Part shown: in pieces, positions 44,785 to 53,788 of the stretch | Numbering within the stretch: the stretch's first letter is position 1 | How the letters are laid out: every line of letters starts with the position of its first letter | Source: Cydia pomonella | Taxonomy: Eukaryota > Arthropoda > Insecta > Lepidoptera > Tortricidae | Length of the DNA: 64,000 nucleotides | Direction: 5' to 3' | Assembly: GCF_033807575.1 (NCBI RefSeq) | Contig: NC_084716.1 | Coordinates: 62,001-126,000, forward strand | The notes under the pieces: generated by a model | The model's input: the letters and a program-made list of their open reading frames with translations, nothing else | Told to the model about the DNA's origin: nothing | Databases searched by the model: none | Program-made: the position numbers and the translations under genes

Positions 44785-45440
44785 TAGGGTTCTGTAGTCA
44801 ACTAGGAACAGAAGGAACCCTTATAGTTTTGCCTTGTCCTTCTGTCTGTATGTCCCTGCGGCTCTCCTCAGTGATCGTTAATGCTAGAAAGCTTCTATTG
44901 GGCATGGGTTTATAAATCAGTCGCCGGCAAAATGGTCAAATAAATTTTTAGGGTGTAGAGTATCGTTGGATCGGTATTTTAAAACGAATACGAGTCTTCA
45001 AAATGTATTTCTTTATATAGTCTCATCTCATTATATAGTGTTGTTAGTTGTCTGGAAGAGATCGCTCTGTAGCGATAAGGCCGCCTGTTGTTTACTTCTA
45101 TCTTCATGTATAATATGTGTTTCCATGTACATTTTTCCTGAGGTTGTGCAATAAAGAGGATTTGTATTGTATTGTATGGTAGTAAATATTTTCGGAAGTA
45201 ATTGCTCCAAAATGAAAAAAAAAAAAATGTGTCCCCGGCTTTCATCTAATTTTTGAACTATGGATCCAAAAGATATGAGAAAAATCATGAAAATAAAGAT
45301 TAATAGAAAACTTTCAATGCAAACTACGTACTTTTTCAGTTCGTTAGAACATGATCGGTTAAGCCGTTAGTGAGTTTTCGTGGATTTCCTGAAAAAGTAT
45401 TTCCTTCTTGGTAAATAGTACAGTACGAGGTTCTTCAAAA
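44785..45440 (+). mobile_element. GGGTTCTGTAGTC-type repeat interrupted by an RTE-like tail
   Basis: The stretch starts AGGGTTCTGTAGTCAACTAG and has CTTCTGTCTGTATGTCCC, then GTAGAGTATCGTTGGATCGG. It resumes at about 45215 with GAAAAATCATGAAAATAAAG. Between, at about 45030-45180, sits a tail that I recognise from lepidopteran LINEs (TCTGGAAGAGATCGCTCTGT, then GATAAGGCCGCCTGTTGTTT, ending in TTGTATTGTATTG). The nesting is inferred from the split. Confidence 0.5.
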
Positions 45441-45461
45441 AAGGAGTGTACAGATTTTTAA

Positions 45462-45735
45462 AGGGTCTGCAACGCGCATGTAACACCTCTGGAGTAGCAG
45501 GCGTCCATATGCTACGGTGACTATTTACCATCAGGCGGGCAGTATGCTTATAAAAAATAAAACCTCATGTTTTTGCACCGCCTACACCTTATCTGCTTTG
45601 CCTAAAGGTTGACTGGTAGAGAATGCTTTACGGCATTAAGTTCGCCTCTTATACAGGTTGTTTATTATGTGCAATAAAGATTAAATAAAATAAATCTTTC
45701 AATAATGTGCAATAAAAGATTAAATAGATTAAATA
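45462..45735 (+). mobile_element. Two short LINE/SINE tails in a row
   Basis: First a segment with CTGCAACGCGCATGTAACAC and CATCAGGCGGGCAGTATGCT, related to 42768-42875. Then a segment with CCTAAAGGTTGACTGGTAGA and TTTACGGCATTAAGTTCGCC and an AATAAAGATTAAATA tail repeated once more. Both are sequence types that I recognise from lepidopteran genomes. Confidence 0.5.
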
Positions 45736-46049
45736 AAAAATAGTAAATGATTACAAAATTAAAACTCCATTCTAATGTGAAATTATTACTAACCAATTTT
45801 TTATATTTTGCTATCCTATTAAAGCAAATGATACCACTTTCTGATAGCAGTTTGGTTCTGTGAGGATCATTTTACTTTATTTGGTAATATGTATACATTT
45901 TATGGTAATCATAGTGGTTTATTTAGGTGAAAATATCGCATTAGTTTGCTCTTCAAGATTTGGTGATCATTCATTATATTTGATGTTTGAGTACAATGTA
46001 TAGCGCGGTCGTGATTAAAACAGCTAGTACTTGTGTAGGTCATTTTAGA

Positions 46050-46600
46050 CCTTACTTTTTTGGTGTATAATAATAATAACAAGCCCGCAGGGCAGCTTGT
46101 GGCGAGCTGTCGGGGGAGCAACGACCCCACGGACCCGAGTACTCCCGAGAGTCGGTCAGGGTCTCCGTCTCCGGCATGTCTTCGTCGGTCGGAGTGGACC
46201 CCAAGGGGAACCGCAGGACTCTCAGCTCTGGTTTGCTTTCATTGACCGTCCAGAGAGGAGTCGTTAGAGCTAAATGCTCCAGGGGTGGAAGTGAAAACTT
46301 GCATAAGACGCGAGTTGGCACAGCGGCTGTTATCAGCCACTGGGTAGAAAGCGACATACATCTCTCGACACCCCTGAGCCGCTCACACCGGTGTTGCTCC
46401 TGGTCGTCTTCACGATGCCATTTTCAGGGGCCCATTTAGTGAGCGGCGTGTCACCGCTTGCCTCGATAACTAGTGAAAACATTGTTATGGCAGGTGCCCG
46501 GACGTCTTTGCAATAACCCAGTCTCATTGTCCTCCCAAACTTCAATCCATAGACCGTTATACTGTTCACTTTTCCGGGGTTTTTTATTTAGGGCACCAAT
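46050..46600. mobile_element. GC-rich interspersed repeat with coding look
   Basis: A block containing ACTCCCGAGAGTCGGTCAGG, then GACGCGAGTTGGCACAGCGG, then AGTGAGCGGCGTGTCACCGC and ATAGACCGTTATACTGTTCA is a repeat I recognise as widespread in Lepidoptera; the class is uncertain to me. Short open frames run on both strands but none is convincingly a protein. Confidence 0.5.
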
Positions 46601-47495
46601 GTATGTTTTGGTGATCATTATAGTTGTAGCCTTTTGTGATGATAATTAGCTGTCATATGTTTATGCGTGTACATATATTAAAATAATATACCCCACGTAC
46701 CTATAATACAATTGGTTATATGTTGTTACTCTAATCACAAGCTTCAACGGTATGGACGCTCTATCTCCAGTACTCCGCGTCGGAAACATCTGCCAACCAT
46801 TATTTACCATGATTGTATTTGTATTGATCATATTCCGGTCGCCTCGAGACAGTTTGTTCTCCTAATCGGCAATTTGGCAGCGGACTGGAATGCCGTTAGT
46901 CGCCGACTTGAATGGCGAGCGCAAAGCTGCGAATGTATAAGGACTCGCGGTGAAAGCTCCTCAATGAGATGAATAGCGAGTTAGACGCTGATTGACCGTA
47001 CGTAAATCTTATTGCAACGTGAGAAGGACTATCAATGATCTGATAATGTGTTGGTGCTATTACGTCGCGGGAGCGATGACCGCGCCCGGAATAAGACGTG
47101 CCGGGTATAGGTGTAGTGTAGTATGATATCTATAGTTGTACACAAGACCACCTGCGCCTGCGCTTCCGTACATCAAAGCTTCAATCATTCACTTTTAGAA
47201 CTAACAGTAAACTACTCTCGACTCCATTAGGTACGCTAAAATAAACTTAGCGTAGTAAATGGTTTCGTATGACCTGACCTATATCAGGTATTTTAGATGT
47301 CTTATATACTTGCTGTAGGTGTAGGTGTCAATTGTGTGAACATATAATTAAACTGTATGAGCGTGTGTGGGTGTGATGTTTAAATTATATGATTAGTAGC
47401 ATGTTCAACGTTTTGTAAAAACAGCTTTTAGGAGGCTCAAACAGACTAATTAGCTATAAGGATACTAGTTGTTACCTAGGAATTATTATTTGTTA
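46601..47495 (+). other. Intron 4 sequence, no gene seen
   Basis: AT-rich sequence without recognised exons or repeats. Confidence 0.4.
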
Positions 47496-47503
47496 ATACC
47501 TAG

Positions 47504-47647
47504 CAGTGGCGGCGCGTCACAAATATTTGTAGGGAACCCGTAGCTAATTTTGCTTTCCTTTTCTCCATGAACCGATTGTGACGGTACTCAACGGGCTGAA
47601 ATTAGACAAGCCGGTGGGAATCGAGTTCTTTGAACGATCCGCCACTG
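47504..47647. mobile_element. hAT-type MITE, 144 bp
   Basis: Ends CAGTGGCGGCGC and ATCCGCCACTG are inverted at CAGTGGCGG. It is flanked by an 8-bp duplication ATACCTAG at 47496-47503 and 47648-47655. CAGTGGCGG ends are typical of a hAT-derived short repeat in moths. No coding content. Confidence 0.85.
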
Positions 47648-48320
47648 ATACCTAGGAACCATCATTTCTAGGTATTCAATCAAAGAGAGATATACATCAA
47701 TTAAAGAGAGGTATACTAGTGGCGCCGTGAGCTGTAGGCCGCCAATCTCACGATATGCTTAAAAATTAAAAAAAGTAATACTGCGTTGAGTCATTATCAT
47801 GGCGAACTCACAATATTCTTAAGTACGTTTAATAATTCTTTTTTACGGGGATTACATAGTTGAGAAATGCGAGGAGTAGGAGAACATCTGGACATATGAA
47901 AGCATTTTTGCCCAAGCTGAAATGAACACCTTCGATAACGCTCGCTCAATAAAGAGAAATGGAAACGCAGTTCAGTCTTGATTAACGACTGATTTATTTT
48001 AAACCATATTGTTCATAATTTATCTTCATTATTTATTAAAAATACCAAAAAAATTGTAACGCTCTTAAAAAGCTCTATTAAGCTAGCATAAGCATTATCA
48101 TTTGTCATACCCTTTCCGTTGCTCACACTCGAGCACTCGAGCAGCATGTACCTACAAGTACACGCAACATTAGCAAAAAGCAGTTTCGATCACCTGTGAT
48201 TTCGTTTCGTCACGTCACGCGTGCCCACAATTTACGTACATTGTCATGGTACAGTTAATACAGTTATCCTCGATATACTTACGGATACCTACATTTCGAA
48301 CCTTAAAACTTTATTGCTGT

Positions 48321-48683
48321 AGGCACTTAGGCGCTCAACACATGGAGCGTAACCATAGGCGTCGCGTAGGCGTCTCGTAAAAACGCTACGAGTACGAGCC
48401 GCGTAGAGTTCTGGGCACGAAGCGTCGCGTAAGCGTAATCGTGTTATAAGTGAAATCCTATTAGTTAAAATCATGGCGAAACTCGCGTCAGATGTCTTCG
48501 GCGGATGTATCTACGTTCTTACATTCTCGTCAGATGAAGATTTTTTTATTGTTTGATTATGTCAGAAGTTTACGCTACGCCTGTCGTAATGATGACAGAA
48601 ATCTCATACGCTACGCTACGATGACGCTTCGTGTGCGGACTTGTTTGAAGTTGTACACTTACGCGCCGTGTGCTGAGGGACTT
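48321..48683. mobile_element. MITE-like repeat with imperfect inverted ends
   Basis: GGCGCTCAACACATGGAGCG on the left faces ACGCGCCGTGTGCTGAGGG on the right. GCGTCGCGTAGGCG, GAAGCGTCGCGTAAGCG and CTACGATGACGCTTCG blocks recur in both orientations inside. Pairing is imperfect, so this is an old copy or a loosely built repeat. Confidence 0.5.
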
Positions 48684-50144
48684 ATTGGTGATTGTGTTAT
48701 TTACTCTCAGCGCGTCTCGCTCGCACAATGTATACATGTACATATAATGAATAAGTAGATACGCGCGAGATCCATGGGCGAATGTTGTCAAAATGACAAA
48801 ATTATGCCATAAATAAGTACACTTCGCTATTTTTTTTGACTTAAACAATAGGAGGTAACATTACATCACATATAATTCACACAGGTTTCAGGTTACAAAA
48901 TGGAATGATCGTGAACAGAACCGTGGTCGTGACATGTCGTGGAGTTGTTGTGTTCTCTAATGTTATTGACATTCAGTGCCCTTGCTTGAGATATACTGCG
49001 CTGCACATTAAACTACATACACCGGCAAAACAAATGCCAGTGTGCGAAGTCCTTAAGTGAATTCAAAGATAGTGATGAATGATTTTTTGGGCTTAGAATT
49101 AGATACGATTGTGTGAATATAGATACGCATGCCCCGATATCCGCCCCCGATTCGTTCCCGATTGAGCGCGCAATAAATATCCTCTGTCTATTTATTAATC
49201 ATGCAGGCAGTTCCGCCCACGCGCGTCGTTTAGGATTAACACGTAGATCATCCAGAATAGAACTAGAATATGGGGCGCCGGCGCCGCCGCGCGTCATCGA
49301 CTCACCGCCTCGCGACAGTCGCGACTTCCGCGCGGTGCACTCTCCACTGCAGCTATACCTACTTAACATTTTAGATTTAAAAAATATTTTACAAACTAAC
49401 AAATGCTACTTGTACAGTGGTGAGATCTGTGACTTCGTACAATTGAGGTATCTACTTCCGAATAAACAACAAGGGCAGGCACCATTAGTCAGAGCATCGT
49501 CATATAATTTTATGTCTCTGCATTGTTAATAGTATCTCTAAACTACGATTCTATTGTGTAGGTTCAGAGGAAACTCACGTGAGTCACATCACAAGACAAA
49601 CTTCCTTGTTTGTCTTGTGACAGCTCATTTGATATCGCTAGCCAAGTTTAGTTTTTCTTTTATCCTTGTCTCAATTGCCAAATCAAAATATCATTAATTA
49701 TAAAACATTAATGATAATGAAACATTCATTCAAATACGGGTAGGTATCATTCTGAACGAAAAAACAAAAAAAAAACAATTTATTTTCAAAATGGTGTCAC
49801 TAGCATCGGATCATTGACATTACCTATTATTAAATAAAATTACTTGAACGTGTAGTGTGGCGTGGGTGATTCTTGGGATTGCCCGATTAGCCAGACATAA
49901 TAAGATAAGATGAACAATGAATATGTAGATTATCCTCAAATGATATACATACATACACACACATATGCATGTCGTTTATACTTATCTATAGTAATAAGTT
50001 TTTATTAATATTTGTTTACATATAGGAAACTATAGGTCTATAACTAGAAAGATGTTACTTTATATACTTATCTGTTTTGTAAGACTGTTTGTTTCTTAAT
50101 AACGATGATAAAAAAATGATATGAAAAGTTCCTGTTGTTGGCAG
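48684..50144 (+). other. End of intron 4
   Basis: Contains a hairpin at 49590-49621 (TCACAAGACAAAC facing GTTTGTCTTGTGA). The frame at 49113-49529 has no domain and crosses repeats of composition. The intron ends with GTTGTTGGCAG before exon 5. Confidence 0.45.
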
Positions 50145-50216
50145 GAACCTGGAGGGCAACCTCATCTCGGAGCTGGGCCCCGACGCGTTGCCGCCGCTGC
50201 CAGAATTACGGACACT
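50145..50216 (+). CDS. LRR protein, exon 5: one LRR
   Basis: 72 bases between an acceptor TGTTGTTGGCAG and a donor GTAAGT, phase 2 on both sides. The peptide NLEGNLISELGPDALPPLPE and a final LRTL fit the LRR consensus, with N-L-x-x-N-x-I spacing. It joins exon 4 through a split Leu codon. The gene must continue beyond the window, since neither a C-terminal LRR cap nor a membrane segment has been reached. Confidence 0.86.
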
Positions 50217-52565
50217 GTAAGTACAAATACAAACATAAACACAATTTCTTCTAATCTTACTTTTTAGATTGCATTCTAGAGGAGCCCAGGGCCCTAGACA
50301 AGATTTGACTGCTGAATTAAACTGCCATCGACCCCACTACCTTTCACTACCCTTACCACTACCACTACCTTCCAACCCGGAGCGCCTAATGGCCTTGTTG
50401 CGATTAGAGCAGTTCTACTCGTAGTTAAATAAATACGAAATCAATATATGTATTTCGCACATATGTTTCCAGAAATTCTGTGGTTTGCTCTCGTGGCCTT
50501 TGGCTTGAGGAGCACCCTATTAGTTAGTATCGGACATCTATAAACACGTACCCCATCACCACCAACAGCCGCTGCCAAGAAGTGCTGTTACTGTCAATTA
50601 TACCTTCCTGGTACAATATAAACTACACCTTAGTATGGATGGAAACTTACCTGGCGTTGGCACACCTCCAATCGCTGGCAATTGCACTCACTTATACACA
50701 ATTTCTTATACATACTTGTAACTATCTACAACAAGGCAATAGTTTTTAACTCCAAGGTTAACTGGATCTTGTATAAATTCGTTTATGTACAAGTCTAGTC
50801 ACTACTGTAATTTTACTGTACTATACTGTTTATGTTAATGTTTTTTTAAAACCAAAATCTTCTTGCATCAATCCATTGCTGTTATCGAACGGCGACACTC
50901 TAGGCTTCAGTCCCCATTTACTGTTTGTTACATAATACATGTCACGCGTGATATAACTCTTTTATCACGCGCCAATCTGCTTCGCCTTATCACATAAATA
51001 AAGTCCCTGAATAATTACCGGACCCGGGTTATCCCGGGTCGGAGCAATCTGCTCGAGGGCAGAAGTAATTGACCAGAAAATAGATAGCGGGGATCGATAC
51101 GAGTAGTGCGGCGAGTGTTCATTTAATTATCTCGTGCTACAGCATAGCTATCTATAGGAGATGCATTTGAAGAATCATTAAAGGGCTACTTATTAGTTTT
51201 ATTTAGACATGGTATACAGTCTTGTAAAATTTCATCTTTGTTACACCAAATAACTAATTAACCGATAACGATAACTGCCGAGCGGGCGTGTGTCCGACAC
51301 CGCGTTTTTATATAATGAAGAAAACATATTTGTAACTAGTTTTTAAACGCACATACAGTAAATCTAAATGCAACAAACTGTGTGTGTGAAGGCGAACTAG
51401 TCCCGCGCGTATTATAGTTGCGTCCATAAGCAGCGAATACGCTGCGCGTGCGCACGCATGTATCTGTATATTGCCCGCTTTATTAGCGTCTTGAATGAGT
51501 CGTGTTAATTAGACGCGCAATCTGAAGCAAAATGTGTGTACAGTCCCGTCGTAGTCGTCAGAACTGGACGCTCCTTAGCACTACCGCGTGACGCGGCGAG
51601 GGCAACGTGTTCATCCGCGGGTACTCGTGACTGGACGGAGTGGACAACGGACTGGAGACCCAAGGTTCTTCAGTGTTAGTGCTGCTACAGATCGCAAAAA
51701 AACGCGTACTGTCATATGAAAAGCTTCACGTTGGTGTAGTTCCCAAACCCGTGTTTGTTACAAGAAACACAAACTGGAGAAGAATCTAAAATATTAGGAG
51801 GTTTATTGAGTTAATCCGTCATTCTGAAAATTAGGCACATACCTCTAAAAATGTACTCTCAATAGAAAAATCAAAGTTGATAGGAAAAAACAAAAGGAGC
51901 CTAATAATGTCCTGGATTGACCATGACCAGATTCACAGCACATTTAACACTAAAGTTGGCGAAGCGATTCATGTTGCCGGAAATACGGCTATATACCTAC
52001 CCGGAACCAGAATAAACATACTAGTATATTTATATTGTGGCCGAAGGTCTTACAGAAGACACTGGTGTCTCGAAGGGGTATCGTTGCAAGGAGACATATT
52101 TTCACAAATATTGTCAAAGTGAATTTGCTATAATCAGAATAAGTTAGTAAACTTATGTTTATGTTCGGGCGCAGCGCGGCGCACGCGTCTAGTGCGCCCG
52201 ATCCCTCTACTTCCTATGCGGCGCATGCAGTTGGCAAAAAGCCGACCTTTCCGGGCGCAAGGCCGCACGTCGCACTGGCAACATTGCTATTCCGCGCGCC
52301 GCTCGACTCCTCGATTAAGATGGCGCGATAATCCCCGGCGGAGTTAGTTGGGGCGGGATCTTTATTGCCTGCGACGTATTGTTATGGGTTCTGTGACTAC
52401 TGTTACATTACGTCGTTACGGTGATTGTTTTATATGGAGTTCATTTTGCGGAAGTTCAGGTCATTATAAATTGACTGCCGGTTCTACCCGACTAGAAATT
52501 GCATGTACATATTTTCTTAAAACAAGACGTGTAATGTAAAACAATATTAACATTAATGTTATTTA
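50217..52565 (+). other. Intron 5 of the LRR gene up to the Gypsy element
   Basis: A possible degenerate repeat at about 50375-50520 (CCTTCCAACCCGGAGCGCC) recalls the SINE body at 11461-11793 only vaguely. A GC-rich block with AAGATGGCGCG lies at about 52165-52345. No exon was recognised. Confidence 0.4.
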
Positions 52566-52926
52566 TGTAAGAAATAATTTGTTTATTATTTATTTCAAAT
52601 ACGAAACACGTGATCTCGTAAATAGGAAGTGTGTTGGCTAACAAAATACGAGATCACGTGGTTTATGAAAACGGCTGATTGTGACGTCACGTCCGATCGA
52701 GGTGGTGCTATTTTCGCCAGGTATAAAATACCTGGACAACTGAGGATCGGGGTCTTTTGCGGTTGAGCTGTGAAGCCGTTCACTAGTTATTAAAATAAGT
52801 GCTAAATTGTAAAATATCATTTATTAATAATAATTTAATTATCATTTTGTGGTGAATTATTTGAACATAAATAATAAAACCTTGTGACTGAATTTCTGGT
52901 GTTCTACTTTTACCTGATATCTATTA
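52566..52926 (+). repeat. 5' LTR of the Gypsy element
   Basis: 361 bp, starts TGTAAGAAATAATTTG and ends ACCTGATATCTATTA. It contains an internal inverted repeat ACACGTGATCTCGT/ACGAGATCACGTG (about 52606-52660), a TATAAAA box (about 52723) and AATAAAACC as a likely polyadenylation signal (about 52871). It differs from the 3' copy at one noticed position (AGGAAG here, AGTAAG there). Confidence 0.93.
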
Positions 52927-52941
52927 TCAGAAGTGGGATAC
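52924..52941 (+). promoter_or_regulatory. Primer-binding site of the Gypsy element
   Basis: TTATCAGAAGTGGGATA overlaps the LTR border. TCAGAAGTGGGAT matches the complement of the acceptor end typical of eukaryotic tRNA-Leu, so tRNA-Leu is the likely primer; this is from memory of tRNA sequences. Confidence 0.55.
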
Positions 52942-52973
52942 ATGAAGTACATACACGTACATACACATGAAAC

Positions 52974-53294
52974 ATGACGGGACGGAGTAATAAAAACAAA
53001 CCAAGTCGGACGTCTCGTTCGAGGGAGCGACGTTCACGCTATAAGGATACATTGCGCGGTACATCCAGACGAAGGACGAGTCGGCGAGACCGTAGTACGA
53101 GTAGCAGAGAGCGATCCACGGAGTCTACGAAAAGCCACCATGGTGGGAAGCGGAGGTCACGATCGACGCAGCGCAGGTCGCCATCGAAACGACGGCGGGT
53201 CGAACGTCATCGTGAGAGCTTGGTACGAGAGCGGTCTCCGCGTGCTTCGAATTCTAAGCGACAGGGTTACACACCAGCACGAGAAATACAACAG
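52974..53294 (+). CDS. Arg/Ser-rich first reading frame of the Gypsy element
   Basis: The frame starts 47 bases after the LTR. Its 107 codons before the proposed splice site give a strongly basic peptide with many RS, SR and RR pairs (for example TSRSRERRSRYKD and RRSRSTQRRSPSKRRR), like RS domains of splicing factors and nuclear-localising signals. Unspliced, it runs on to a stop at 53369 through low-quality sequence. At 53295 the sequence reads CAG|GCGAGT, a GC-type donor, and an acceptor lies at 53788; joining them keeps phase and fuses the basic peptide to Gag. Such a basic leader is not part of standard Gypsy Gag in my knowledge. Alternatively it is a separate small protein. Confidence 0.6.
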
Positions 53295-53788
53295 GCGAGT
53301 AACGTTATTTCCTTGAGCGTTAGCTGTATATATATACTTTTTTTTATTTATTTTTTGTTACTTAAGTGACAAAATGTGTGAGCTTAATTCATGGTGGTTA
53401 ATAACACGATTATTGGTTAATAATAATAGTGATATATAATTACTATGACCGTCTTACTAAAAGTATAATGATACATAAATGAAATCAATCTTAGGTTCTC
53501 TTTGTTTTTTCGATATTTGTTTTGGTATCGAAAACTATAAAATTCCAGTAAATAAAGTATGAAATTAATGGAATGCTCAGTTTAATTGTATTTTATTATA
53601 CAGGAATATGTTAATCTGCAATTGTTTAATAGCTTTCAACATAAGTTTAGACTTCTAGTTCCCTTGTTTCGTATGTTTTTGTTGAGATTCTTTAGGATGA
53701 TTAAACATTAAAAAACATAAGAACTTCGTACTTGAGTAGCATTGTTTATGACTTCAAAGTAGTAAGACCTTACTTGTGTGAATTTCAG
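53295..53788 (+). other. Proposed GC-AG intron inside the Gypsy element
   Basis: 494 bases, donor CAG|GCGAGT and acceptor GAATTTCAG|CG, phase 0 on both sides. The interior is much more AT-rich than either flank and closed in the flanking frame. If spliced it removes the gap between the Arg/Ser-rich frame and gag. It must remain in genomic RNA, since it is present in the DNA copy. Confidence 0.5.

Noticed and set aside
46060..46439. Protein-coding gene at the GC-rich repeat
   Set aside because: The block is a dispersed repeat seen in many lepidopteran genomes and frames run on both strands.
49113..49529. 138-residue frame
   Set aside because: No domain, no match to the LRR gene phase, and low-complexity composition in parts.
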